From: AP-15 sp963777435
GTDB lineage: Bacteria; Pseudomonadota; Alphaproteobacteria; ATCC43930; CGMCC-115725
NCBI GenBank assembly: GCA_963777435.1
Contig: CAVZQT010000002.1
Location: 744,001 to 808,000 of the forward strand
Direction: 5' to 3'
DNA: 64,000 bases
A program made the position numbers and the translations under genes. This document shows positions 44,799 to 54,436 of this stretch, in pieces. The notes beneath the pieces were generated by a model. It saw nothing but the letters and a program-made list of their open reading frames with translations. It was not told where the DNA came from and made no database searches. Positions within the stretch are counted from its first letter, which is position 1; each line of letters begins with the position of its first letter.

Positions 44799-46376
44799 AT
44801 GAAATATGACGTCGTGATCGTCGGCGGGGGAGCGGCGGGATGCGTGTTGGCCAGCCGACTGGCGGAGAACGCGCAAACTTCGGTGTTGTTGCTGGAAGCC
44901 GGAGCGGACTACCCCAATCCAGCCCATCTTCCCGAGGAAATCAAGTTCGGCCACACGCGGTTTGCCGAGGCTCCGGACTCCGAACACAACTGGGCCTTAC
45001 GGGGCACGATTACCGAGGAGCAGGGCGCGATCCATGTCGCGCAGGGCAAGGTGATCGGCGGGGGGTCGTCGATCAATGGTCAGGCGATGCAACGGGGATT
45101 TCCGGAGGATTTCGACTCTTGGGCCGATCTCGGCAACGATCAGTGGTCCTATGAAAAGGTCGTGCCGTATTTCCGCAAATCGGAGCGCGATCTCGACATC
45201 CAGGATAATTATTGCCATGGCTCGGATGGACCCATTCCCGTAAGGCGGCGTCAGTCGGGTCCATTGCCCGCCATCCAGGAGGCGTTCCATGCGGCCTGCC
45301 TGCAGGCGGGGTTTGGCACCACCAACGATAAAAACGGTCTGCACCCGGCTGGTCTAGGCATAACACCGTCGAATAATTTTGACGGCGTCAGGGTGAGCAC
45401 CGCGATGGGGCATCTCGGTCGGGTGCGCCATCACCTGAACCTGACGGTGCGGGGCGGGGTGTTCGTCCGCAAGATCGTGATCAAAGACGGCAGGGCCGTG
45501 GGTGTCGAAGCCGAAAGCGGCGGACAAGTGTTTCAAATCGCGGCCGACCGGGTGGTGCTGAGCGCCGGAGCGATCAGATCGCCGCATCTGCTGATGCTTT
45601 CGGGTGTCGGCCCGGCGGACCATTTGCGCGAGTTCGGCATACCCACGGCTCATCATCTCCCCGGCGTCGGCCAGAACCTGATGAATCACCTCAGCGCCCA
45701 GATGACCTTCAAGGTCAAGGACGGCGTCTCGCTCGAGACACATCATGACGCCGCGCATTTTGCTTTGCACTACACCGCGGAACGTTCGAGCGCGGTCAAC
45801 GACATGGTGCTGCGGACCAGCCCGGTCATCGACCCACGGCGAGAGCGGGTCCCAGGCGTACGCACCAAATACCTCGTCGGCGACGTTCCCCCCGAGCAGG
45901 CGGCGCGGATTCACTGCACGCTGGGGCTGCCCGACGGTTCGGGATACGTCAAGCTCGCTTCGGCCGACCCCAGTGTCCAACCCTCCTTCAATTATTGCTA
46001 TCTGCAGCATCCCAACGACATCCGCCGGGTGCGCGAAGGCTTGCGGATGGCGGCGAGGTTGCTGGAATCCGAGCCGTATAAAGCCGTGGTCGATTACCGG
46101 ATCCAACCCACCGACGAGGTTCTGGCCAACGACGACGCTCTGGACCGGTGGATGCGCCAAACGGTGGGCACCGCGAGGCACGTATCCGGGACCTGCAAGA
46201 TGGGACCGGATGCAGATCCGATGGCGGTGGTCGACCAGCAATGCCGGGTCAAGGGCATCCAGGGCTTGTTTGTGGCTGATGCATCGATAATGCCGCGCAT
46301 TCCGCGGTCGGGCGGCGCCCATGCGACGGTGATCATGATCGGCGAGCGTGTCGTCGATTGGGTCGCGGCGGCGTAA
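44799..46376 (+). CDS. GMC-family FAD oxidoreductase (choline dehydrogenase-like)
   Basis: A 525-residue flavoprotein with the N-terminal FAD site VVIVGGGAAGCVLASRLAE, the second GMC signature KVIGGGSSINGQAMQRG and a C-terminal HVSGTCKMGPDADPMAV containing the catalytic His, then SGGAHATVIMIGERV. The second catalytic position is His in AHA. Substrates of the family are alcohols and sugars. Start ATG 44799 was chosen over a long upstream frame because FAD-binding starts at residue 5. The following sulfurtransferase is separated by 182 bases. Confidence 0.88.
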   Translation: MKYDVVIVGGGAAGCVLASRLAENAQTSVLLLEAGADYPNPAHLPEEIKFGHTRFAEAPDSEHNWALRGTITEEQGAIHVAQGKVIGGGSSINGQAMQRGFPEDFDSWADLGNDQWSYEKVVPYFRKSERDLDIQDNYCHGSDGPIPVRRRQSGPLPAIQEAFHAACLQAGFGTTNDKNGLHPAGLGITPSNNFDGVRVSTAMGHLGRVRHHLNLTVRGGVFVRKIVIKDGRAVGVEAESGGQVFQIAADRVVLSAGAIRSPHLLMLSGVGPADHLREFGIPTAHHLPGVGQNLMNHLSAQMTFKVKDGVSLETHHDAAHFALHYTAERSSAVNDMVLRTSPVIDPRRERVPGVRTKYLVGDVPPEQAARIHCTLGLPDGSGYVKLASADPSVQPSFNYCYLQHPNDIRRVREGLRMAARLLESEPYKAVVDYRIQPTDEVLANDDALDRWMRQTVGTARHVSGTCKMGPDADPMAVVDQQCRVKGIQGLFVADASIMPRIPRSGGAHATVIMIGERVVDWVAAA

Positions 46377-46558
46377 CCCGCCTCGCATCATTCCGTTACA
46401 TATGGCCGTCACATATGGCCGTGGCGATTGCTCTCATCCGCGGTCATAATCGCTGGAGAGGTTGGGCGCGTCCGGAATAGCTACTCGTTTCTATCAAATC
46501 CGAACGGGGGCGGCGGCGCGCCAGAATCCCACGGCAGTTCTCGCCCAAGGAGGCAGTG

Positions 46559-47434
46559 ATGCGCGAGCCGAACGCCTTGATCAGCACCGAGGCGCTGGCG
46601 CGCCAGCTTGGCGACAGCAATTTGCGGGTGTTCGACTGCACGACCTACTTGGAGCCTCTGCCTCAGGGCAGCGACGAACCCTATCTCGCCGTCCCCGGCC
46701 GCGGCAGCTTTGAGACGGCGCACATTCCCGGCGCCGATTTCCTCGATCTGCAAGGCGAGTTCTCCGACAACACGACGCGTCTTCGTTTTATGATGCCGCC
46801 CACGGCGCAGCTCGAAGCGGCATTCGGCCGCCATGGCATTGGCGCCGATACGAAGGTCGTGCTTTACAGCATCGGCACGATGATGTGGGCGACACGCTTC
46901 TGGTGGATGCTGAAGGCGCACGGCTTCGATGGCGCCGCCGTACTCGATGGCGGTTTTGACAAATGGCAATCCGAGGGCCGCCCGGTGGAAAGCGGTCCGG
47001 CCAAGGGTTATCCTCCGGCCGTCTTTGTCGCCAAGCCAAGGGCCGGCCGGTTTGTCGACAAAGAGGTGGTGCTCGCCGCGTCAGGGGACCCTGATTTCGT
47101 GATCGTCAATGCGCTCGGCCCGCAGTTTCATCAGGGTTTGGAGCCGAGCCGCTACGGCCGGCCGGGGCGCATCCCCGGAAGCGTCAATGTGCCAGCGGCC
47201 AGCCTCGTCTATCCGCAGAGCAAGACCTTCACCGCGCTTGATGATGCCTCGGCGAAGTTTTCAGCGGCCGGCGTCGACAAGGACCGACATGTCATCGTCT
47301 ATTGCGGCGGCGGTATCTCGGCGACGGTCGACCTGTTTGTGCTGCACCAGCTCGGTTTCAACAATCTGACGCTCTACGACGGATCGATGGGCGAATGGGC
47401 TAAGGATCCCGCGCTGCCGATCGAGACGGGCTGA
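46559..47434 (+). CDS. sseA: 3-mercaptopyruvate-type sulfurtransferase (two rhodanese domains)
   Basis: Two rhodanese modules, an inactive N-terminal one and an active C-terminal one with catalytic Cys in VIVYCGGGISATVDLFVL. The CGGGISA loop is that of mercaptopyruvate sulfurtransferases, not CRKG-type thiosulfate enzymes. FETAHIPGADFLDLQGEFSD marks the first domain, YGRPGRIPGSVNVPAASLVY the second. AAGGAGG at 46547-46553 supports ATG 46559, while a GTG lies just ahead at 46556. Length of 291 residues is normal. Confidence 0.85.
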   Translation: MREPNALISTEALARQLGDSNLRVFDCTTYLEPLPQGSDEPYLAVPGRGSFETAHIPGADFLDLQGEFSDNTTRLRFMMPPTAQLEAAFGRHGIGADTKVVLYSIGTMMWATRFWWMLKAHGFDGAAVLDGGFDKWQSEGRPVESGPAKGYPPAVFVAKPRAGRFVDKEVVLAASGDPDFVIVNALGPQFHQGLEPSRYGRPGRIPGSVNVPAASLVYPQSKTFTALDDASAKFSAAGVDKDRHVIVYCGGGISATVDLFVLHQLGFNNLTLYDGSMGEWAKDPALPIETG

Positions 47435-47479
47435 AGGAACTAATTCGCCTCGATCGCCGGCGGCGTGTCCTACCGGCGC

Positions 47480-47953
47480 TCACAGCGGAATGACGAGCAG
47501 TGTGTCGATCTTTTCGCTGTCAAGAATGACGAGGCGTTCGACAAAGCGAAAAGGCTCGGCTGCGACAGCGATGCGGTCGAGATAGCGGCCAGCGGCGAAG
47601 AGGCTCATCTCGCCGTCCTGCATGATCCGCACCGCGATAAAATTTGAGCGGACCTCGGCGATGCCATTCTCGATTTTGCCGACCCGGATCGGGCCGACAA
47701 CATGGCGGTAGTGATGCGGCTCAAAGATATTGGCCCGGCGCAGTGCCAGGATCCGGTCGACCAGCATGCCCTTCGAGGCGGCATAAACAATTCCATGGCG
47801 ATAGCCGGCCTCATGGCTCTGCCGGCTGGTGATCAGATAGCGGCAATCCTCGACAAAGAACTCCGGCCACTCCTCAAGCCGATCCTCGTCGATGCATTCG
47901 GCATAAGCCGCGATCAGCTCGTGGATGCCCTGCCGCACCGCGGTTTCGTCCAT
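47480..47953 (-). CDS. Aromatic-ring hydroxylating dioxygenase, beta subunit
   Basis: A 157-residue NTF2-like small subunit: HELIAAYAECIDEDRLEEWP, FFVEDCRYLITSRQSHEAGY and ANIFEPHHYRHVVGPIRVG are typical of beta subunits that assemble with a Rieske alpha subunit. It lies 29 bases downstream of the alpha gene. No ferredoxin or reductase gene accompanies the pair, so electron supply must come from elsewhere. Confidence 0.85.
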   Translation of the reverse strand: MDETAVRQGIHELIAAYAECIDEDRLEEWPEFFVEDCRYLITSRQSHEAGYRHGIVYAASKGMLVDRILALRRANIFEPHHYRHVVGPIRVGKIENGIAEVRSNFIAVRIMQDGEMSLFAAGRYLDRIAVAAEPFRFVERLVILDSEKIDTLLVIPL

Positions 47954-47982
47954 CGGCCGGGCCTCGCTCGGCTTTCGACGCC

Positions 47983-49227
47983 TCAGCCGCCCATCATTGC
48001 GCGGTATTTTTTCCAGAAGCCGCGGATCGCCGCCTCGCTCGAGCGGAAAGGCTGCGATTGCGCGTCGTAACCGCCCATCATCACGACCCCGCTGTCGTCG
48101 TCATTGTAGCGCAATGCGCGCTGCACAAAGCCGCCGACGCAGCCATCCTCCATCGAGATATAGCCCGCGGCCCCGACCAGATTGCCCTGACGCACCCGGC
48201 GCTCGGTCATCGCCTCGTCGTCGCCGTCGAAGCCGAGATGGATCCATTCGAGCTCGGTCTTTTCGAGCCCCTTGGGATGGATCGCCCGCACCGCGATCGA
48301 ATTGCGGATCTGCTGCAGGATCATGCCCGGGAAGATCGTCAGGATCTGCACCGAAACCTGATCGCCGTACTCGTCGATCAACTCGATGACTGAGGGATCG
48401 GATAGCCGCATCTCCATGTCGGACCGCAGCCCCTCGCGATTGTAGTCAGCGTCCTCGGCGGCGTAGTCGAGCTTGGCCTGGCTGAAATGATGACCGCCGC
48501 TGTCATCGATGTGGATGCCGCCCGGCATCGATAGCCGGTTGATGCGGAACGTCGTCAGAAAGGTATGCAGAATGCTGGCGTGGTAGGTGTCTTTGGTGTT
48601 TTCGAAGTAGAGCTTCCAATTGTTCGGCAATATCTGCGTGCTGCGGCCGAGTATATGGACCGGCCGGTTCAATACGCGTTTAATGCCGCCGACGATTTGC
48701 GGGCCGAGATAGGTTTCGAGACCGGGCGCCGCCTCGCTCAACGTGCCAAAGACGAGGCCGGCGAGGTCGGCGACGCGCAATCGCGGCAGATCGTGATCGT
48801 CTTTGCGGAACTCGGCCGGCATCCCGCCCTGGCGCTTGACGCCGCGCTCGAACGCAACCCCGGTCAGTTTGCCGGCAAGATCATAGGTCCAGCCGTGATA
48901 GATGCAGGTGATCTCCTTGCCATTGCCGTGCCGCTCCAGGCACAGCAAATTGCCGCGGTGAGCGCAGCGATTGACAAAAGCGTTGATGATGCCGTCGGGC
49001 CCGCGGGTGACGACCACCGCGGTCTCGCCGACTGTCGTCGCGACCCAATCGCCGGGGTTCGGGATCTCGGCCGCGAGGCACAAATAACTCCAGGCCGGGC
49101 CCTTGAAGATCCGCTCCTGCTCAAGTCTGTACTGCTCGGGATCGGTGTAGAGCCGGAACGGCACCTCGGAGAGCCCGTTCGACGGCCACGAGATGCCCCG
49201 CTCGGCTTCGGCGACGTGCTCCGACAT
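47983..49227 (-). CDS. Rieske aromatic-ring dioxygenase, alpha subunit
   Basis: The catalytic subunit. The Rieske centre is CAHRGN followed at the right distance by CIYHGWTYDL (CxH...CxxH). The mononuclear iron site lies in YFENTKDTYHASILH, with a later Asp. At 414 residues it is a standard alpha subunit. GTLSEAAPGLETYLGP separates the domains. The substrate is not deducible. It is divergent from a luciferase-like monooxygenase, and a 227-base region between them probably holds both promoters. Confidence 0.88.
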   Translation of the reverse strand: MSEHVAEAERGISWPSNGLSEVPFRLYTDPEQYRLEQERIFKGPAWSYLCLAAEIPNPGDWVATTVGETAVVVTRGPDGIINAFVNRCAHRGNLLCLERHGNGKEITCIYHGWTYDLAGKLTGVAFERGVKRQGGMPAEFRKDDHDLPRLRVADLAGLVFGTLSEAAPGLETYLGPQIVGGIKRVLNRPVHILGRSTQILPNNWKLYFENTKDTYHASILHTFLTTFRINRLSMPGGIHIDDSGGHHFSQAKLDYAAEDADYNREGLRSDMEMRLSDPSVIELIDEYGDQVSVQILTIFPGMILQQIRNSIAVRAIHPKGLEKTELEWIHLGFDGDDEAMTERRVRQGNLVGAAGYISMEDGCVGGFVQRALRYNDDDSGVVMMGGYDAQSQPFRSSEAAIRGFWKKYRAMMGG

Positions 49228-49454
49228 GATGCGCTCTCCTGGAGATAAAACAGATCAATCGCTATCGTAGCACCCGTCGCGCCTCCTGGTACAGAACGGA
49301 CGTAGCTCCCTGACCTGCCGGCCGCAGCAGGTAGGACCAGGCGAAACAGCAGCTGTTTATCGTGACTGCGCCCGAGGCATGCCGGGAAATCGCTTGCGAG
49401 AAAAAGGGCGATGACCGACCATCCGCCGCGAGTGATTTCCGCCGGAGGGACGGC

Positions 49455-50639
49455 ATGAGCGATATGTATTTGCGCAGCGGCATCTTTTTGGCGCCGTTCC
49501 ACAATCACGACGAAAACCCGACCTTGTCGATGGAGCGCGACCTCGAACTGCTCGAGCATCTCGACCGGCTGAATTATCACGAGGCGTGGATCGGCGAGCA
49601 TCATTCGGGCGGCTTCGAGCTGATCGCCTGCCCGGAGATGTTTATCGCCGCCGCGGCGCAGCGCACGCGGCACATCCGGCTCGGCACCGGTGTCGTGTCA
49701 TTGCCCTATCACAACCCGTTCATGCTCGCCGACCGCATGGTCCAGCTCGACCATATGACCCGCGGCCGGGCGATGTTCGGGGTTGGCCCCGGCGCCCTCG
49801 TCCATGACGCATTGAAGATCGGCATCGACCCGGGCGATCAGCGCCAGATGATGGAAGAGTCGTTCGATGTCATCGTGCGGCTGCTGAACGGCGAGACTGT
49901 CAACCAAAAGACCGACTGGTTCAACCTGACCGATGCCCAGTTGCAGTTGCGCCCCTATACGCGGCCGACAATGGAATTGGCGGTCGCCGCGGCGCGCTCG
50001 CCCTCCGGATCGGTGCTGGCCGGCAAATACGGCGTCGGCATGCTGTCGATCGGCGGTACCAGCCCGATGGCGATGGAGCGTCACACCGCCAATTGGGGCC
50101 TCTACGAGGAGACCGCCCGCGGTAACGGCCATGTGCCAGACCGCAAGGATTGGCGCGTCGTCGGCTTTTTTCACATCGCCGAGACCCGCGAGCAGGCGCG
50201 CAAAAACGTGCAGTTCGGCATCGAGCAATTCGCCCAGTACTTCCGCGACGTCGCCACCTTTCCGATCATACCGGGCGATGTCGAGAACGCGGCCGAGTGG
50301 ATGATCGAAACCGGCACCGGCTGTATCGGCACGCCGGACGACGCGGTCGCCTATATCGAGCGGCTGATGGCCGGCTCGGGCGGGTTCGGGGTGTTGTGCG
50401 AATTGGCGCAGAATTGGGCTGATTGGGACGCCACCAAAAAGCATTACGAGCTGATGGCGCGTTTCGTTCATCCTAAATTCCAGCAGAGCCGCGACCTGCT
50501 CCAAGGCAGTTATCAATACGCCGCGAACCGCCATGTCGAGTTCGGCGGCCAGGCCGCCGCGGCGATCCAGAAGGCGATCGACCGCCACGCCGCCGAACGC
50601 GCTGCCGCCGCCCCGCCGCGGCGCGACGCCGCCGAATAG
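49455..50639 (+). CDS. LLM-class flavin-dependent monooxygenase
   Basis: A 394-residue luciferase-like TIM-barrel protein: YHEAWIGEHHSGGFELIACP, IRLGTGVVSLPYHNPFMLAD and GVGPGALVHDALKIGIDPGD are class signatures. GGAGGG lies before ATG 49455. The last 25 residues are Ala/Arg-rich. It uses reduced FMN to oxidise an unknown organic compound. Divergence from the Rieske pair and the following aminotransferase suggests a shared catabolic pathway. Confidence 0.85.
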   Translation: MSDMYLRSGIFLAPFHNHDENPTLSMERDLELLEHLDRLNYHEAWIGEHHSGGFELIACPEMFIAAAAQRTRHIRLGTGVVSLPYHNPFMLADRMVQLDHMTRGRAMFGVGPGALVHDALKIGIDPGDQRQMMEESFDVIVRLLNGETVNQKTDWFNLTDAQLQLRPYTRPTMELAVAAARSPSGSVLAGKYGVGMLSIGGTSPMAMERHTANWGLYEETARGNGHVPDRKDWRVVGFFHIAETREQARKNVQFGIEQFAQYFRDVATFPIIPGDVENAAEWMIETGTGCIGTPDDAVAYIERLMAGSGGFGVLCELAQNWADWDATKKHYELMARFVHPKFQQSRDLLQGSYQYAANRHVEFGGQAAAAIQKAIDRHAAERAAAAPPRRDAAE

Positions 50640-50663
50640 CGCCCCACGCGTCAGGTAACGGTG

Positions 50664-51848
50664 ATGAGGAGCAACGCCCCAGCCCGGCCCAGCGGTCGCC
50701 ATTTTTTGCAGATCCCGGGGCCGACCAATGTGCCCGACCGCATTCTGCAGGCGATTGCAGCACCGACGATCGACCACCGCGGACCGGAATTTTTTGAGCT
50801 GGCGAAGGAAGTCGTCGCCGGCATGAAACGCGTCTTCCAGACGCAAGAGACGGTGGTGATCTACCCATCGTCAGGCACCGGCGCGTGGGAAGCGGCTTTG
50901 TCGAACAGCTTGTCGCCGGGCGACCGGGTGCTGATGTTCGAGACCGGCCATTTCGCGAGCCTGTGGCGCGCGATGGCCACGCGGCTCGGGCTCGAAATCG
51001 ACTTTGTGCCGGGTGATTGGCGTCACGGCGTCGATCCGGCTCAAGTGGCGGAAAAACTCGCGGCCGACCGCGAGCACCGGATCAAATCGGTGTGCGTCGT
51101 CCATAACGAAACCTCTACCGGGGTGACGAGCCGCATCCCCGAAATCCGCGCGGCGATCGACCAAGCGCGGCACCCGGCATTGTTTATGGTCGACACGATC
51201 TCGTCACTGGCCTCGATCGACTACCGGCACGACGAATGGGGGGTCGACGTCACCGTCGGCGGCTCGCAAAAGGGGCTGATGCTGCCGCCGGGGCTTGGCT
51301 TTAACGCGGTCTCGAAAAAGGCATTGGCAGCCTCGGAAAAAGCTACGCTGGCGCGTTCCTATTGGGACTGGCGGGCGATGGGCGAGACCGCACAGACCGG
51401 CGCCTTCCCCTATACGCCGGCAACCAACCTACTGTTCGGGCTGCGCGAAGCCCTGCATATGCTGCTCGACGAAGAGGGGCTCGACGCGGTGTTCCGCCGC
51501 CATGCGCGCCACGGCGAGGCGACCCGCCGCGCGGTCGCCGCTTGGGGATTGGAAACGCTGTGCGCCGATGCGCGCGAGCATTCGAACTCGCTGACCGCGA
51601 TTGTCGTACCTGACGGCCACGACGCCGACCGGCTGCGCGAAATCATCCTCGATGGGTTCGACATGTCGCTCGGCACCGGTCTCGGCCAAGTCAAGGGCAA
51701 GGTCTTCCGCATCGGCCATCTCGGCTGGTTCAACGATTTGATGCTGGCGGGCACATTGAGCGGCGTCGAAATGGGATTGCAGCGCGCCGCCATCCCGCAC
51801 CGGCCCGGCGGCGTCACCGCCGCGCTCGACTACCTCGCCGCTGCTTAG
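50664..51848 (+). CDS. Class V aminotransferase (serine/alanine-glyoxylate type)
   Basis: A 394-residue PLP enzyme with FLQIPGPTNVPDRILQAIAA, IYPSSGTGAWEAALSNSL, CVVHNETSTGVTSRI and the PLP lysine in VGGSQKGLMLPPGLGF. These match serine-glyoxylate aminotransferases of the serine cycle or photorespiration group. The start ATG lies 24 bases after the monooxygenase stop, so the two are probably co-transcribed. An intergenic repeat follows. Confidence 0.85.
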   Translation: MRSNAPARPSGRHFLQIPGPTNVPDRILQAIAAPTIDHRGPEFFELAKEVVAGMKRVFQTQETVVIYPSSGTGAWEAALSNSLSPGDRVLMFETGHFASLWRAMATRLGLEIDFVPGDWRHGVDPAQVAEKLAADREHRIKSVCVVHNETSTGVTSRIPEIRAAIDQARHPALFMVDTISSLASIDYRHDEWGVDVTVGGSQKGLMLPPGLGFNAVSKKALAASEKATLARSYWDWRAMGETAQTGAFPYTPATNLLFGLREALHMLLDEEGLDAVFRRHARHGEATRRAVAAWGLETLCADAREHSNSLTAIVVPDGHDADRLREIILDGFDMSLGTGLGQVKGKVFRIGHLGWFNDLMLAGTLSGVEMGLQRAAIPHRPGGVTAALDYLAAA

Positions 51849-51925
51849 CCAACTGCGAGAATTGCTTTGTAAAGCCGCTCCGGACAAGAAACGACGCCAT
51901 TCCCCAAGACGCGAAACCCGGAACG

Positions 51926-52004
51926 CTTCCCCCGTCGAAAGCCGGGGCCCATTCTTCCAGCACTCAAGAGGTGGATCGGTGGATCCCGGCTTTCGCCGGG
52001 GAAG
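51926..52004. repeat. Imperfect intergenic inverted repeat, MITE- or palindrome-like
   Basis: Left arm CTTCCCCCGTCGAAAGCCGG (51926 onwards to 51951) and right arm TGGATCCCGGCTTTCGCCGG (51980 to 52004) are near-complements over about 25 bases. This resembles the small GGCTTTCGCCGGG intergenic elements scattered in alphaproteobacterial genomes. It occupies the 316-base gap between the aminotransferase and the alcohol dehydrogenase, where there is no gene. Confidence 0.65.
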
Positions 52005-52164
52005 CACTCCGGTGGTGGTTTCATCCAGGACAAGTCGGCCAACCGGCCAGTGGAGAACTCGCAACGGCCACTTTGTCTCGTTGCGACCAGCGGGCCTGAA
52101 CCGCGGGGAACCAATCCCGACGTGCAAGAAACCCCGATCCTGAAGCTCTGCATAGAGCCCTGTC

Positions 52165-53214
52165 TCACATCAGGAAGACGCCCTTGCCGGTGGTCTGGGT
52201 GTCGAACAGGCGATAGGCGTCCTCAGCCTGGTCGAGCTTCCACTCATGCGTGAACAGGCGGTCGACATCGACCTGGCGCTCGACGCAGAATTTGGCGCAG
52301 TCGGCCTGGCCCTGCCATGAAAAGGTCCACGACGCGACGATCGTCAGCTGCTTGCGCAGCATGTCGGGGCTGACGTCGATTGTCACGTTGTTGCGCTCGC
52401 CGACAAAGCACACCGTACCCCACACCTTGGCGCTGCGGACCGCGGCGATCCGGCCTTCGGGCTGGCTCGACGTGTCGAGCGTGAAATCGGCGCCGCCATG
52501 CGTCAGATCCTTGATCGCGCCAACGGGATCGTTCGAGCGCGGGTTGACTGTCTCCCAGGCGCCGAATTCCTTGGCCCGCTCCAATCGCTCGGGGCTGACA
52601 TCGAGTGCGATGACCCGCGCCCCCATCGCCGCCGCGAGCTGGGTCGCCGACAATCCGACCGGCCCTTGGCCGAATAAGGCGATCGTGTCGTTACCGGAAA
52701 GATTCAGTCGCCGCAATGCGCCGTACGCGGTGCCGGTGCCACACGAGATCGCCGCCCCGGCGGTAAACGACAGTTCGTCCGCTAACGGCACGAGCGTAAA
52801 GGCCGGGACTTTGAGATAGCGCGCGTGGCCGCCATGGGCGTTGTTGCCGTAAACCAGCACCGGCTCTTCCTGGCACAGCTGCGACCAGCCAGACCGACAG
52901 TGATTGCACACAGTGCATCCCTTGTAGTGATGCACCATGACCCGCTGCCCGACCTTGGCCTGCTTGTCGCTAACGCCGGGGCCAACCGCGGCGACGACGC
53001 CGCAAGGCTCGTGTCCGCCGATGACCGGATCGGGATTGACAGGCAGCCCGCCGATCGACGCGCCGCCCGATTTCGGCCGGCGGTATTGGTGCAGATCGCT
53101 GCCGCACATCCCCGAGGCCTTCATTTCGACGACGACCTCACCGGGACCGGGCGTCGGGTCGGGGAAGTCCATGAATTCTATTTCCCGGTCGCCTGTAAAG
53201 ACTACGCCGCGCAT
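52165..53214 (-). CDS. Zinc-dependent alcohol dehydrogenase (MDR family)
   Basis: A 349-residue enzyme with catalytic zinc ligands in MCGSDLHQY and GGHEPCG, the structural zinc Cys set CTVCNHCRSGWSQLC, and the Rossmann motif FGQGPVGLSATQLA. GGAGGA immediately before the second ATG (53214) makes that the likely start. The family oxidises alcohols or polyols with NAD. It is isolated and divergent from the phosphoesterase. Confidence 0.85.
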   Translation of the reverse strand: MRGVVFTGDREIEFMDFPDPTPGPGEVVVEMKASGMCGSDLHQYRRPKSGGASIGGLPVNPDPVIGGHEPCGVVAAVGPGVSDKQAKVGQRVMVHHYKGCTVCNHCRSGWSQLCQEEPVLVYGNNAHGGHARYLKVPAFTLVPLADELSFTAGAAISCGTGTAYGALRRLNLSGNDTIALFGQGPVGLSATQLAAAMGARVIALDVSPERLERAKEFGAWETVNPRSNDPVGAIKDLTHGGADFTLDTSSQPEGRIAAVRSAKVWGTVCFVGERNNVTIDVSPDMLRKQLTIVASWTFSWQGQADCAKFCVERQVDVDRLFTHEWKLDQAEDAYRLFDTQTTGKGVFLM

Positions 53215-53321
53215 CGCTTCCTCCATAGTTCATTGCCAAACTCCACAGCTGAGCCTACGCGCTTTCGCCATTCTTCGGTACCATCCGCGGCAAAAGCGCT
53301 GGGTTTGCAGGGGAGACAGAT

Positions 53322-54317
53322 ATGCGAGACCGGTTTGCCGGCTGGGCGGCCGCCCTGCTGGCATGCGCGACATGCGGCGGCGCCTCACGGCCTTCCTCCG
53401 GGGCTGATCTGCCGCGATACGATCACATCCTGATCGTTGTGGAAGAGAACAAGGATTTCGAACAGATCATCGGCAACCCGGCCGCACCCTATCTGAACAA
53501 GCTGGCAGCCGAAGGCACCGTGTTGAGCCGAATGTTCGGCGAAGAGCACAACAGCGAAGGCAACTACTTTTGGCTGTTTTCGGGGAGCAATCAAAATGTC
53601 GGTTTTAACGACCGGGTGCCGGTAATCAAGTTCACCGCTCCCAACCTCGGCGCGGCGTTGCTGGCTAAGGAATTAACATTCAAAGGCTATTCAGAGACGC
53701 TGCCGGCGATAGGCTCGGATGCATCGGTCACACCCTTGGGCTGTACTTATCCGTGTGTCTACGGGCGCAAACACGTTCCGTGGATCAGCTTTGCCAATGT
53801 GCCCGATGGGACGACCGTCGATACCTCATCCAATTTGCGCCTCGCCGATTTCCCCGCCGTCTACGCCCAATTGCCGACCGTCGCCTTTGTCATTCCTAAT
53901 ATGGAAAACGACATGCATAACGGGCCGCCCGAATACAGCATCCCGGTCGGCGATAATTGGCTGCAGCAGAATATCGACGGCTATTATGAATGGGCCAAGA
54001 CACATAATAGTTTGCTGATCGTCACCTGGGACGAAAACGACGACAAAAGCCACTATCAGGGCCTTACCAATCCGGCGATCGAGCTCGATCACGACCAGCT
54101 GCGGCGTGACCTGCAAAATCGTATCGCGACAATCTTCGCTGGCGCCCACGTCAAGGCCGGTTATGCCGACCCCGAGCCGTTGACCCACGTCAACATCCTG
54201 CGCACGATCGAGGCGATTTACGGTCTGCCGAAATCAGGCCTGCAGCAGCCCAATGCGCTGGGGACGGGCATTTCCGACGATGCGATCGCCGCCGACGCCT
54301 TCACCCCGGCGCAATAG
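53322..54317 (+). CDS. Secreted phosphoesterase family protein
   Basis: A signal peptide-like start (WAAALLACATCGGASRP) precedes the phosphoesterase family motifs HILIVVEENKDFEQIIG near residue 45, VAFVIPNMENDMHNG and LLIVTWDENDD, which supply metal ligands. A conserved RIATIFAGAHVK follows. At 331 residues it resembles acid phosphatase or small phospholipase C-like enzymes. The substrate is not deducible. The GTG/ATG of the next frame starts at its stop. Confidence 0.8.
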   Translation: MRDRFAGWAAALLACATCGGASRPSSGADLPRYDHILIVVEENKDFEQIIGNPAAPYLNKLAAEGTVLSRMFGEEHNSEGNYFWLFSGSNQNVGFNDRVPVIKFTAPNLGAALLAKELTFKGYSETLPAIGSDASVTPLGCTYPCVYGRKHVPWISFANVPDGTTVDTSSNLRLADFPAVYAQLPTVAFVIPNMENDMHNGPPEYSIPVGDNWLQQNIDGYYEWAKTHNSLLIVTWDENDDKSHYQGLTNPAIELDHDQLRRDLQNRIATIFAGAHVKAGYADPEPLTHVNILRTIEAIYGLPKSGLQQPNALGTGISDDAIAADAFTPAQ

Positions 54318-54436
54318 TGCGAGGCGAGGAGTGGTTTGCCGCAATCGGCGCTAGGGTAGGTCCCGGTGCGCCGCTCCGATTGATTGCTGCGAACGCCGCG
54401 CCTAACTTCGATCAGACGGGTGCACCGGGAGAATGG

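Noticed and set aside
45354..46412. Minus-strand frame of 352 codons opposite the GMC oxidoreductase
   Set aside because: The plus strand carries a complete GMC enzyme; the minus frame shows no domain.
51926..52004. CRISPR-like repeat
   Set aside because: Only two arms, inverted relative to each other, with no regular spacers.
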